Origin: Clusia tigrina
Taxonomy: Eukaryota > Arthropoda > Insecta > Diptera > Clusiidae
Reading direction: 5' to 3'
Assembly: GCA_920105625.2 (NCBI GenBank)
Contig: OV050032.1
Span: forward strand, 201,464,258 to 201,528,257
Length of the DNA stretch: 64,000 nucleotides
The number at the start of each line of letters is the position of its first letter. Positions within the stretch are counted from its first letter, which is position 1. A model generated the notes under the pieces. That model was not told where the DNA came from and searched no databases. It saw only the letters and a list, made by a program, of their open reading frames with translations. Position numbers and translations under genes: made by a program. Shown here in pieces: positions 1-12,423 of this stretch.

Positions 1-2150
1 AAAAATCAAACAGAAAACTGGTTATCAAAAGAACATTGAAACCGGTTTAAAATATCAAATAGAAAACCGGTTTTCAAAAACACAAAAACTGGTTTAAAAG
101 ATCAAATAAAAAACCGGTTTTCAAAAAATCACAAGAAACCGGTTTAAAAAAAATAGGAAGCCGGTTTAATAGATCGAACAGGAAACTGGTTTTCAAAAAG
201 ACATAAAAAACGGTCTAAAAAATCAAACAGAAAACTGGTTATCAAAAGAACATTGAAACCGGTTTAAAATATCAAATAGAAAACAGGTTTTCAAAAACAC
301 AAAAACTGGCTTAAAAGATCAAATAAAAAACCGGTTTTCAAAAAATCACAAGAAACCGGTTTAAAAAAATAGGAAGCCGGTTTAATAGATCGAACAGGAA
401 ACTGGTTTTCAAAAAGACATAAAAAACGGTTTAAAAAATCAAACAGAAAACTGGTTATCAAAAGAACATTGAAACCGGTTTAAAATATCAAATAGAAAAC
501 CGGTTTTCAAAAACACAAAAACTGGTTTAAAAGATCAAATAAAAAACCGGTTTTCAAAAAATCACAAGAAACCGGTTTAAAAAAAATAGGAAGCCGGTTT
601 AATAGATCGAACAGGAAACTGGTTTTCAAAAAGACATAAAAAACGGTCTAAAAAATCAAACAGCAAACTGGTTATCAAAAGAACATTGAAACCGGTTTAA
701 AATATCAAATAGAAAACCGGTTTTCAAAAACACAAAAACTGGTTTAAAAGATCAAATAAAAAACCGGTTTTCAAAAAATCACAAGAAACCGGTTTAAAAA
801 AAATAGGAAGCCGGTTTAATAGATCGAACAGGAAACTGGTTTTCAAAAAGACATAAAAAACGGTCTAAAAAATCAAACAGAAAACTGGTTATCAAAAGAA
901 CATTGAAACCGGTTTAAAATATCAAATAGAAAACAGGTTTTCAAAAACACAAAAACTGGCTTAAAAGATCAAATAAAAAACCGGTTTTCAAAAAATCACA
1001 AGAAACCGGTTTAAAAAAAATAGGAAGCCGGTTTAATAGATCGAACAGGAAACTGGTTTTCAAAAAGACATAAAAAACGGTCTAAAAAATCAAACAGAAA
1101 ACTGGTTATCAAAAGAACATTGAAACCGGTTTAAAATATCAAATAGAAAACCGGTTTTCAAAAACACAAAAACTGGTTTAAAAGATCAAATAAAAAACCG
1201 GTTTTCAAAAAATCACAAGAAACCGGTTTAAAAAAAATAGGAAGCCGGTTTAATAGATCGAACAGGAAACTGGTTTTCAAAAAGACATAAAAAACGGTCT
1301 AAAAAATCAAACAGAAAACTGGTTATCAAAAGAACATTGAAACCGGTTTAAAATATCAAATAGAAAACAGGTTTTCAAAAACACAAAAACTGGCTTAAAA
1401 GATCAAATAAAAAACCGGTTTTCAAAAAATCACAAGAAACCGGTTTAAAAAAAATAGGAAGCCGGTTTAATAGATCGAACAGGAAACTGGTTTTCAAAAA
1501 GACATAAAAAACGGTTTAAAAAATCAAACAGAAAACTGGTTATCAAAAGAACATTGAAACCGGTTTAAAATATCAAATAGAAAACCGGTTTTCAAAAACA
1601 CAAAAACTGGTTTAAAAGATCAAATAAAAAACCGGTTTTCAAAAAATCACAAGAAACCGGTTTAAAAAAAATAGGAAGCCGGTTTAATAGATCGAACAGG
1701 AAACTGGTTTTCAAAAAGACATAAAAAACGGTCTAAAAAATCAAACAGCAAACTGGTTATCAAAAGAACATTGAAACCGGTTTAAAATATCAAATAGAAA
1801 ACCGGTTTTCAAACACACAAAAACTGGTTTAAAAGATCAAATAAAAAACCGGTTTTCAAAAAATCACAAGAAACCGGTTTAAAAAAAATAGGAAGCCGGT
1901 TTAATAGATCGAACAGGAATCTGGTTTTCAAAAAAACAGAAAACCGTGTTTCCAAAGAACATTGAAACCGGTTTGAAAGATCAAACAGAAACCTGGTTTT
2001 CAGAAACACAAAAACTAGTTTAAAAGACCCAATAGAAAACCGGTTTTCAAAACTACACAAACGGTTTAAACGATCAAACCGGAATCTGGTTAGAAAAAGA
2101 GCATGACCCCGATATAAAAGACCTTATATGAAACCGGTTTGCAACACATC
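1..2150. repeat. AACCGGTTT-rich satellite, 217-bp unit in a 1085-bp higher-order repeat
   Basis: The base motif is AAACCGGTTT or AACTGGTTT followed by A-rich spacer, about every 24 bp. Nine such motifs form a 217-bp unit: the marker GAACATTGAAACC recurs at 31, 248, 464, 681, 898, 1115, 1332, 1549 and 1766. Variant markers (AACTGGCTT; CAGCAAACTGG; ACGGTTTAAAAAA) recur every five units, so a 1085-bp block is itself repeated. The array decays after about 1900 and starts before the window. The short open frame on the minus strand near 1809-2060 is a by-product of the repeat. Confidence 0.95.
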
Positions 2151-3175
2151 CAGCCCAAAAAAGAATTACCTACACTTGTTGTCTAAAGTAGCCCAATTGC
2201 TAGAGTTGACTTTGTAAAGGCAGGCACTCAGAGCGCCACTGGAGCGTTTGAAAGCCAAGTTCTGCTTCTGCCTCTGCCTCCTCTTCCTCCTTACAATGCC
2301 AACTGCAAGCGCTGCGGTTGTCAGGACATTTCAAAATTATTTAATTTCCTAATCAGCCGACGACAATAGAACGCCAACTATGGATGGATTGGATGAGTGA
2401 GTGAGTGAGTGAGTGACTGACTGACTGACTGAGTGACTGGCTGAGTGAATGACTGATTAACGGACTGAGTGACGCACAGGCTCCTTGGCTGAGTGACGGC
2501 GAAAACGGACGTTTGCTCCGTGACAGCGACCGGGCCGCGCCTCACCCAAATTGGCAACTTCAATTTCAAAATATTTTTCAATACAATTTCAATTTGAAGT
2601 TCGTTATTTTACTTCCGTTGTTGTGGGGGAGGGGAGTGGAATGGAGTGGAGTGGAGTGGGAGCTACTCAACGCATTCTGTGGGTAGTGGAAACAGTCGAC
2701 CTGATGGCATAGTGGGTGTATAGCGGAGTGGGTGACAGAGCGGATGTGTGGTTGTGTCGGTATGTGTGAGTTTGTGTGAGTTTGTGGGCGAGTTTGTGCG
2801 TTTGTTTGCGTTTGTTTGCATTTGTGTGTTTGCGCTGTGCTCCTTTTTTCTGGCTTGGCTCTAACAATGCAAGGAGACAACTACGTTCAGAGTGCGTCCC
2901 TGCATCCTGCGTTCCTGGCAGCTCTGCGTGCCTGCCACGCTGTGAGTGGGTGTGTTTCAGTGAAGGGGCGGGCGAGATCGGAGATGGGGCAGTTGGTAAA
3001 AGTGAATAAGAGTGAATTTTCCATTGAAAAGCACGTGAAAAAGTTAACTTCAAGTGCAGTGCTGTGCGAGGGGGGGGGGGGAGGGGCATGAAAATATTAT
3101 GTTTTTGGGGCACATACGCGTCTATTGCAGCGCTGGACAATTTTTCGTGCCATGGCCATATAACAAAAGTTTGAC

Positions 3176-3206
<31 letters not shown>

Positions 3207-3960
3207 CCATCAGTGGGGAAAATACAAAGTTTTTAGCAGCCAATTTTCACAAGTTTTTCCATTTGGGAGCAGTTTTTTGTGTCCCTTCGCTGCCGCTGCT
3301 AGTACTCCCGATTGTGTGCCTCCTCCTGGGCTCTTTCTTCGGGCGAATCCATTATGTCAATTGACAGAGTACAATATTTGCTGTCAGTTGCAGGCTTTGT
3401 GCATTGTTCGCTTTTGTCAACGAATCCGAAAAAAGAGCCGTGTGCGCCAGTGCGAGTGGGGCAGGCGACGGCGGAGACGGGGACAGGGACAGGGAGCGGG
3501 AGCGGGAGTGGGAGCGGGAGCATCACTTTCAGTGCCAGCAGCTGCAAAAGGGATATAAACTTCGCTTTGTGCTTATTTTATTATTATTTTTCTGTTTTTC
3601 TGCATTCTTTTTTCCCATTTTTTATTTTTATTTTCATTTTTATTTTTATATTTTTTTGTTTATTTGTATTTTTTATGATTGTTGTTGCTGTTGTTGTTGT
3701 CGCCCATAGAAATGTTGAGCAAAGTTTTAGAATTGAAATTGAAGTGGCACAAAAGCCTTTCTTCTCCCTCCCAAAACACAACAAAAAGAAGTTTGAAATG
3801 CATTAAAAGCTGTCAGCGGGAGCAATTGAAATGTCAAAGATGATAAAGAGAGGTCGCAAAATGTGTTCGGGGTCCGAGGACCTCCTCCCGCCACCGCTGC
3901 AAGGCGGGCACAGTGCCAGCGTAGCGCTCCAAAAGAGGGAGGGAGTCTCCGCGTGGCTAA
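2151..3960. other. Unique intronic sequence with microsatellites
   Basis: There is no convincing gene. It holds a GACT/GAGT tetranucleotide tract (about 2390-2470), GTGGA repeats (2636-2662), GT-rich sequence (2755-2835), a 12-base G run near 3070-3081, a CAA run (3176-3207), a GGGAGC-type tract (3486-3520) and T-rich sequence (3590-3680). Open frames on both strands follow these simple tracts (poly-Leu, poly-Gln) and are not supported as genes. The composition resembles the other unique blocks between the arrays, so I read it as older intron sequence. Confidence 0.6.
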
Positions 3961-4059
3961 ATTTCAGCAAGTAACTACAGAGCTGTAGTAATCGAACCTA
4001 ATGTGAAATGGTCCTAGATTAATGTTCGATTTAATTGTAATTACTTAATTTAAATTAAT

Positions 4060-7000
4060 TAAAAATTCAAGTAATTACTTAATTTCAGTCATTGAAATTG
4101 AAAAGTCTGCTGTTGATTTTCTGATTATCAGCAATTGAGCTGCTAAAGATGAGAAGATGATTTGACGTTTAGGAAATTTTAATGCTAAATTTAAGCAACG
4201 GAGTTGCTGACTTAAACCAACTGAGTTGCTGACTTGAAGCAATTGAATATTTGATGATTAGTTTCTGATTCAGCGAAAACAGAAATTGACTGGTTTCATT
4301 CAAAAGCTTAATTTAAGAAATTGGATTGCTGACCTTAAGAAATTAACAATCAAGTTTCTAAATGTAGGCAATAGATTACTTAATTTAAGTAATTAAAATT
4401 GGATGGTGTGTTCTTGATTTGATCTTATCAGCAATTAAGTTGCTGAAGATCAGAATTTGATTTCTTTTTTAAGAAATTAAAATATTTAATTTAAGCATCT
4501 GAATTGCCGACTTTTAGGTATTGAATTGCTGTCTTTTAAGAAATTGAATTGCTGACTTTAAGGAATTGAATTGCTGTCTTTTAAGAAATTGAATTGCTGA
4601 CTTCAAGGAATTCAATTGCTGATTTTAAGGAATTGAATTGCTGTCTTTTAAGAAATTGAATTGCTGACTTTAAGGAATTGAATTGCTGACTTCAAGGAAT
4701 TGAATTGCTGACTTTTAAGAAATTGAATTGCTGATTTTTAAGAAATTGAATTGCTGACTTCAAGGAATTGAATTGCTGACTTTAAGGAATTGAATTGCTG
4801 TCTTTTAAGAAATTGAATTGCTGACTTCAAGGAATTCAATTGCTGATTTTAAGGAATTGAATTGCTGTCTTTTAAGAAATTGAATTGCTGACTTCAAGGA
4901 ATTGAATTGCTGACTTTAAGGAATTGAATTGCTGACTTTTAAGAAATTGAATTGCTGACTTCAAGGAATTGAATTGCTGACTTTTAGGAATGGAATTGCT
5001 GAATTTAAGGAATTGAATTGCTGACTTCAAGGAATTGAATTGCTGACTTCAAGGAATTGAATTGCTATCTTTTAAGAAATTGAATTGCTGTTTTTTAAGA
5101 AGTTGAATTGCTGACTTCAAGGAATTGAATGGCTGAATTTAAGGAATTGAATTGCCGACTTTTAGGAATTGAATTGCTGACTTCAAGGAATTGAATTGCT
5201 GACTTTAAGGAACTGAATTGCTGACTTTAAGGAACTGAATTGCCGACTTTTAGGAATTGAGTTGCCGACTTTTAGGAATTGAATTGCTGACTTTTAGGAA
5301 TGGAATTGCTGACTTTTAGGAATTGAATTGCTGAATTTAAGTAATTGAATTGCTGACTTCAAGGAATTGAATTGCTGAATTTAAGTAATTGAATTGCTGA
5401 CTTCAAGGAATTGAATTGCTGACTTCAAGGAATTGAATTGCTATCTTTTAAGAAATTGAATTGCTGACTTCAAGGAATTAAATTGCTGATTTTAAGGAAT
5501 TGAATTGCTGTCTTTTAAGAAATTGAATTGCTGACTTCAAGGAATTGAATTGCTATCTTTTAAGAAATTGAATTGCTGACTTCAAGGAATTAAATTGCTG
5601 ATTTTAAGGAATTGAATTGCTGTCTTTTAAGAAATTGAATTGCTGACTTCAAGGAATTGAATTGCTATCTTTTAGGAATTGAATTGCCGACTTTTAGGTA
5701 TTGAATTGCTGACTTTTAGGAATTGAATTGCCGACTTTTAAGAATTGAATTGCTGACTTTTAGGAATGGAATTGCTGAATTTAAGGAATTGAATTGCTGA
5801 CTTTTAGGAATTGAATTGCCGACTTTTAAGAATTGAATTGCTGACTTTAAGGAATTGAATTGCTGACTTTAAGGAACTGAATTGCCGACTTTAAAGAATT
5901 GAATTGCTATCTTTTAAGAAATTGAATTGCTGACTTTTAGGAATGGAATTGCTGAATTTAAGGAATTGAATTGCTGACTTTTAGGAATTGAATTGCCGAC
6001 TTTTAAGAATTGAATTGCTGACTTTTAGGAATGGAATTGCTGAATTTAAGGAATTGAATTGCTGACTTTTAGGAATTGAATTGCCGACTTTTAAGAATTG
6101 AATTGCTGACTTTAAGGAATTGAATTGCTGACTTTAAGGAACTGAATTGCTGACTTTAAAGAATGGACTTGAATATTTGATTTTAAGTTTCTGAATATGA
6201 GTAATTCCATACAGAGTTTGGGTCGGCCACAAACATATTTAAGAAATTGAGTAATTGATTTTAAGTTTCTGAATATAAGCAACGGATTACTTAGATTCAG
6301 GAATTGGGTTGACATCTTCCCAACAAATATTTACTGTATATCTAGAAATTTAATTAATGACTATTGCTACTTTTTAGTTTATAAATATGAGAAAAATTTA
6401 ATTGCTGATTTTAAGTTTTTGCACACATAAATAATTAAGTGACTCAAATACAGAAATCGGCTATGTCAGAAGCTTTCGATATCGGTCTTATGTTAGAAGC
6501 TTTATTGAAGAATAAATTTCCGATGTTTGAAGAAACTAATTTTAAGTTTCTGAATATGAACAATTGAATTACTTAAATTCAGAAATTGGGTTGGTATTCT
6601 TCACAACAATTAAATACTGAATTTTAGAAAATTTTTGATTGACTTGAAGAAATTGAGAAACTAATTTTAAGTAACCATATTACTTGAATTAAGAACTGTG
6701 GTCGACACATTTTCGCCAAAGAGATTACTAAATTTCAGAAAGTAGTTTAATTCTTGTCACATTAAAAAGGTACTCAATATCTGAAAATTGCATTGCAATG
6801 TATAAGCCATTAAGAAACTGATTTTAAGTTTCTGAATATAGGGAATTGAACTACCTGCTCATCTCTGAAATCCAGTCGATGCATTTCGAAGCAATAAAGT
6901 TGCTAGACATTAGTTGCTGACTGTAAGAATTTCCAAGAAGCTGACTGAAAAACTGATTTCTAAATATTAGAAATTGAATTACTAAATTTCAGTTATGCAA

Positions 7001-7240
7001 TTCATGAATTTCAGCGAACAATCTACTGACATTCAGATATAAAATTGATGAACTTCAAAATGAAAGTCGTGTTTATGAACTGCATGAGTGCCATGAGTTC
7101 AATTACTGAATTTCAGTAACTAAATTGCTGATTTAAATTTATTGCATTAATCAGTTTCAACAATCAAATAACTTAATCACAGAAATTGAACTGCGGACTT
7201 TAAGAAATGGAGTAAATAAATTTAGTTTTTGATTGTTAGT
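4060..7240. repeat. GAATTGCTGACTT minisatellite, about 20-22 bp unit
   Basis: The unit is close to GAATTGCTGACTTCAAGGAA, with variants TTTTAGGAA, TTTTAAGAAATT and CCGACTT. The core, about 4490-6170, holds roughly 75-80 near-regular copies. On both sides (4060-4490 and 6170-7240) the same motif occurs in increasingly diverged, irregular form with spacing lost, as expected for an array whose edges are old and whose centre was amplified more recently. Confidence 0.93.
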
Positions 7241-8063
7241 AACCCAATTACTTAATTTCAGAAGCATAATTGGATTTGAGCAAAGGATTTATTGATACTT
7301 ACGATGAACTAAGGTCCAGTAAGGAAGCCTGTTCCAGCAGCGTAATCATCCGGGTCTCTTATTGTCCGCCCGTTGGTTCTTCTATAATATTTATAAGAGT
7401 ACAATGCTCTGGAAATGATGGAGGTCTTTCACTACAGGATTTTCCCAGTCATACACAATTGGCCCAGACGCCTCCTCCTTCTATTTCCTAATAAATAATT
7501 TAACTGACGGTCATGTGTCTTTTCCTGTCTCTTGTGTGCCATTCTCGCAGGATTTGTTGTCGGGCGCAGTCACAGTGAGTTTTCCGGCAACACCCCTCAG
7601 AAGGGCTTTGAACTTACTCAGTTCAGAAATCAGGCATCGTTGCTTCTTTACCGATCGAATAGCAGAAATTTAAAAGCCTGATGCCAGTTTCTGGGCTCCA
7701 CCATTTCTTTGCACTTGCATGAGTCAATTTCCTGACTGCACTTGTGATCTGATTCTTAGAGGAATCCGTGTTTGTGATCCGATTAGACCCATTGTATGGC
7801 TCATTAGCACTTAAACTAGGTTGCTAGTTCCCGACCGCTGGGTTTGTCCCTTTCATCATTATTCTCGGCTTCACATTTCTCAGTACAGCTGTCAACTCAC
7901 AACTGCACTCCTCTGTCAGTGGGTGAGTCCTTTGATAATTGCTTTTTGCCAACGAGATATTTCTAACACTTTCCAGAATCTTTTTACCACATTCGTAATG
8001 AAATAGAAACTCAAGGAATGTGAAAGATCAGCTTTAGTAACGAATCAGGACATTGGCGCCTTA

Positions 8064-8100
<37 letters not shown>

Positions 8101-8470
8101 GGAAGTTCATCAGGCTATCTTGGATGTCTTAACGAATGTTGTTTTGAACTACTCATTTATTCATGTTTGTTGATAGTTGCACTGATAGTGACTGCGTCAA
8201 CTCAAATATCCCGGTATCAATAACACTTCTAGGGGCCCTTCCAATAATAATTCCAGGGTCCTTCCAGTACTTTCTCATATAAAAGTACAGTGAAGAACAA
8301 TTATTTCAATGCTATCTCATAACTGGAGAGAAGGAAACGAATTTCCGTTGGGGTTTTTATATTGAGTAGGGATGGAAGCTTCTGACCTTAAGAGAAGTCT
8401 ACAGACCGTTCTGCATAGTCTTTTATGGGAAGATCCTCTACCCCCAGGCAGTTCTCAGTTCTCTGAGTTA
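7241..8470. other. Non-array sequence, no gene recognised; GA microsatellite
   Basis: A pure GA run lies at about 8061-8099. The stretch 7260-8020 has fairly balanced composition and could be a decayed transposon, but no family motif could be read on either strand. Short open frames at 7270-7491 and 7821-8006 show no recognisable domain. Confidence 0.4.
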
Positions 8471-8479
8471 ATATTTCTT

Positions 8480-9040
8480 TTTTGTGATTTCTGAGTCACT
8501 GTTTCCTAAGAGAAACTTTCAAGTCACTGTTTCCTAAGAGACATTTCCGAATCACTGTTTTCTATCAGTGATATCTGAGGCACTGTTGCCTTTTAGTGAT
8601 TTCCGAGTCATTGTTTCCTAACAGAGATTTCTGAGTCACAGTTTCCTATCAGTGATATCTGAGGGACTGTTGCCTTTTAGTGATTTCCGAGTCATTGTTT
8701 CCAGTCAGTGATTTCAGAGTCACTGTTTCTTATCAGTGATTGCCGAGTCACTGTTTCCAGTCAGTGATTTCAGAGTCACTGTTTCTTATCAGTGATTGCC
8801 GAGTCACTGTTTCCAGTCAGTGATTTCAGAGTCACTGTTTCTTATCAGTGATTGCCGAGTCACTGTTTCCTGTCAGTGATTTCTGAGTCACTGTTTCCTA
8901 AGAGAGATTTCTGAGTCACTGTTTCTTATCAGTGATTGCCGAGTCACTGTTTCCTAACAGAGATTTCTGAGTCACTGTTTCCTAACAGAGATTTCTGAGT
9001 CACCGTTTCCTATCACTGATATCTGAGTCTCTATAACCCA
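8480..9040. repeat. 28-29 bp array containing TGAGTCAC
   Basis: The unit is about 28 bp, centred on GAGTCACTGTTTCCTATCAG with TGATTTCT or TGATTGCC completing it. About 19 copies are present, with two main variants. The arms CAGTGA and TCACTG are complementary, so each unit can pair with its neighbour. Many copies include TGAGTCA. Confidence 0.92.
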
Positions 9041-11090
9041 TCAGTGTTTTCTTTGAACGTTCCCTTGTTCATAATTTCAACTAATTAGAACTTTCGTTGC
9101 CCTCAGATACATGAGCTTTCAAGACCTGAATCACACACCGAGAACACTAACATCATTGGGCACAATAGGCCTCCAGCTCAAGTGATAACCTAAGTGACCT
9201 AAGCGTGTCTCGTGACCACTTAAACCCAAACTAAATGTTTCATTGCTCTGCAGTGAAACTGCATTTTGGTGGTGACATCGTCTGCGCAGGATAATGCTCT
9301 CTTTAGTGGCAGCACAGGAGGCCAAAGGACGCGCTGCACTTTAAATGAATGCGCCTGCGAGACACTGTTGGCTGGCGGAAGTGGACATCATTTCGCCCAG
9401 GCCACCGGCGCCGCATCCCCACTTCCACCTCTGCCAATCGTCGAGCTCCCGTCGCTGCCAGCACTTGGCCTGGCACTCGTGACATTCCATGCAGGCCCAT
9501 TTGTTTCACATTCGAGTGAACTTGAAGAGTCATTACCGGGAACTCTGGCGAAGTGTATGCGCTGCACCGTAATTGAATGCCGCACACTTCACTCATTTAT
9601 TAAAATAAAATGCAAACACAAATAAAAAAGCCAAAACAAAATGAAATGAAATAAAAAGCAAAAAGGACAATGAGCAAAAACAAAAGTAAAAAAAAATAAA
9701 GAAATGAACAGTGGTGAAAAAGCGAATTTCCAGACAGTAATTAATGACAGTTACAATTTCAATTACTAATGAACAAAAACAACAACAACAACAACAACAA
9801 CAGCGACGGCAACAACAAAAGTGAAGTGAAGCACACTTCACGTTTCCCGTTTCTATAGCGGTGCATCCTGTTCAACAAAAAGTGAAACAGGACAAAAAGT
9901 GAAGGGAAACGAAATTCGCGCCGCCGCCATTTTTTGTGCCTGCCTGCTCGGCTCTGTTGATGGTGTTGTTGGTGTTGTTGGTGTTGTTGGTGCTGCTCTT
10001 GTTGTTGTTGCTGCTGTGGTTGTTGTTGTTGTTTGCGGCATTGTGGGCTGCTTTCGAAATTAAATAATGAGCGGCTGTTTTCCACAACAACAACAACAAC
10101 AACCACAACAACCACAAACAACAAAACAAAAACTTCTCAAGTGCAAAAGTTTGACATTTGTATTAATGTGGCAACTTTTAATTGTTTAATGAATAAAGAG
10201 CAAGAGTGCGGCAGGCGAGAGGAAGTGGGCAGCGCCAAAGAACACCGGAGAGCCAGACAGCGACAGAGAGCGAGCGAGAGAGAGAGAGGCGGAAAAAATG
10301 GCCGCCATTTGTGCACAACTTTTCAACATAAAATAACAAACAATGCAAAAAATGAAATGAACAAATGAATAAAATAAACATGAGTACCTCGATGGGGACG
10401 AGTGCTCCGCCTTTTGTCGCACCAACAACAATAACAGCAGCACTGAACAACAACGTCAGCACGGCCGCCAACAACAAGCCACTTTATTATATTAACGCAT
10501 TACCGGGTTTAGGGAGATTTTTTCCAAATTGATAATGTCAATCAAGCACACGAGCACAACAACACCACCAACTCCGCCACCCGCCTCTTATTCTAACTCA
10601 TCCTTGACAGGTTCTACATTTGACGAAGCCTTCCGCAACCAACCAGCTAATCCTGCGTGTGGTTGTGCGGTCTCTGGCCACGGTGCGCTGTGGCTTCAGC
10701 TGACGTCAGTGCTGGCAAAATTTGACGCCACACCTATGGAGGTCGTTTACGATAGAAGAAAGGGTCAGAGTATAGCTGAGTAAAATCGGAGCTTCTTTTG
10801 CAGTGCAAACCGACAACACCGACTTCCAAAACGATGTCAAAAACAGCTTTTATCCCCCGAACCTTCTCTGCTATCTAAGAAGACGCACTTCTTAGTATGT
10901 TAAGCGTTCATCCTTCACCACAATGTGGACACACCTGCATCATGTGTCAGTTTGTGATGTTCCGTTTTCTTTGGCTCTATTTTTATTCGTCCCTTTTGTC
11001 GTTTTATGCATTTGTTACAGTTACAGTTGTCATTCCGTTTGTGTCTACTTCACGCTTTCAATCTCTGTTTCCGTTTCTTCCTTTATTTTT
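9041..11090. other. Unique intronic sequence with CAA/TTG microsatellites
   Basis: There is no supported gene. CAA or TTG triplet runs lie at about 9778-9803, 9958-10030 and 10082-10112, with an AGCGAGAGAG tract near 10266-10287. Long open frames here (for example 9759-10124 minus) are poly-Gln/Val/Thr translations of these runs. The GC-richer part 9300-9560 is notable but shows no splice-flanked reading frame I would defend. Confidence 0.55.
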
Positions 11091-12173
11091 CTACAAGTCT
11101 CTCTAACTACACTTCTATATCTATAACTCTACTTCTTTCACTAACTATAGTTCTCTAACTATAGTTCATTAAACAACTCTACTTCTCTCTAACTACACTT
11201 CCCTGGCAAACTTCAATTCTTTCTCTAACTCTATTTCTCTCTCTAACTCTACTTCCCCTCTACTTATACTATCTGTCTATAACTCTACTACTTTCTCTAA
11301 CTATAGTTCTTCAAACAACACTATTTCTCTCTAACTTCACTTCTTTCACTAAGTCCATTTCTCTCCTTATTTCTATTTCTCTCTAATTCTATTTCCCTCT
11401 CTACCTCTAGAATATAATATAATATAATAGAATAAAAGTGGGGCACGCCGAAGAACCGCCGAACAAGGAGGTCTCCCAGCACTCAACCATTGGTGCCCAT
11501 TGTACGATAAGCCTGGAAATATATGGGGGAATGGGTTGATAGAGAACTTTGGAATGGATCTCTATCTCTCTACTTCCCTTCCTAACTCTACTTTTCCCAT
11601 TCAACTTTAGTTCTATTACTAACTGTACTTCCTCTTGTAACTCTACTTCTTTTTCTAACCCTACTTTTCTCTCTAACTGTACTTCCTTCTCTAGTTTTAC
11701 TATATTTCTATAACAAACTCTACTTCCGATTCTAACTCTACTTTTCTCTCTCAGTCTACTTCTCTATTTAACTCTACTTCAATTTCTCTTCTAACTCTTC
11801 TTCTCAACCTAACCCTATTTTTGTCCTTAAATCTACTTCTCTCCTTAACTCTATTTCCCTCCTTAACTGCATTTAACTATATTTCTCTCTGTAATTCTGC
11901 TTCCCTCTCGAACTCTACTTCTCTCTTTAACTCTACTTCTCTTTCTAAATTAACTTCTCTCTAAGTCTACTTCTAGAATTAACGCGAATTCTCTCTCTGT
12001 AACTCTAATTATCTCTCTCTCTTCAGCTCTAATTCTCTCTCTTTAACACTAATTGTCTCTTTGGAACATTAATTCTCTCTCTAACCCTATAATTCTCACT
12101 AATTTTACTTCTCGTTCTATCTATTCATCTCGCCTTAGCCCTATTTTTCCCCTAAATCTATTTCTCTCCTTAA
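11091..12173. repeat. Pyrimidine-rich CTCTAACTCTACTTCT array
   Basis: This is an irregular array of units close to CTCTAACTCTACTTCT (about 15-18 bp) with many variants. It is interrupted by a transposon fragment (about 11400-11560). A last trace of array sequence appears after the next insertion (13210-13250), which shows that the insertion landed inside the array. Confidence 0.88.
11400..11560. mobile_element. Terminal fragment of a dispersed non-LTR-type element
   Basis: An ATAAT-rich tract is followed by AAGTGGGGCACGCCGAAG and GGAGGTCTCCCAGCACTCA, then GCCCATTGTACGATAAGCC. The same sequence type recurs at 59104-59409 and 61174-61460 in this window, which marks it as dispersed. It sits inside the pyrimidine-rich array. 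The A/T-rich end suggests a retrotransposon 3' tail, so on that reading the element runs on the minus strand; this is inference. Confidence 0.6.
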
Positions 12174-12244
12174 TTCTGAGTAGACCTGTCATCATCCAAC
12201 GATTATTCTTAGAGATATTGATGAGTGTTTCGAATCTTTTTAGG

Positions 12245-12423
12245 TGGTATGCCCCTAGAAGACTATTTTAGCCAACCAAGTACTTGTGCCTAAGAGAGTG
12301 TACCTCATCGATCCTAAGCTGGTTGAACAGCTTGCCATTGCCTACACAACAGAAGGGTTCTGGGTCAATAAAGGGTGTTGCAGCCCCCTTCCTTGCAAGT
12401 TCGTCGACAATCCCATTGGGGAA
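12245..12423 (-). mobile_element. RNase H-domain relic of a non-LTR retrotransposon (minus strand)
   Basis: Read on the minus strand, the segment gives VDELARKGAATPFIDPEPFC, the C-terminal part of the RNase H domain carried by I/R1/LOA-type non-LTR elements (the usual pattern is GNExADELARxGA). It ends abruptly at about 12423, where a plus-strand RNase H copy begins. The two copies cover overlapping parts of the domain but differ in sequence, so they come from different element copies or families. Confidence 0.7.

Noticed and set aside
2667..3206. Minus-strand 179-codon frame starting with poly-Leu
   Set aside because: The start is a TTG/CAA microsatellite and the rest is low-complexity Thr/His; no domain is visible.
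9759..10124. Poly-Val/Gln frames on the minus strand
   Set aside because: Direct translation of CAA/TTG microsatellites.
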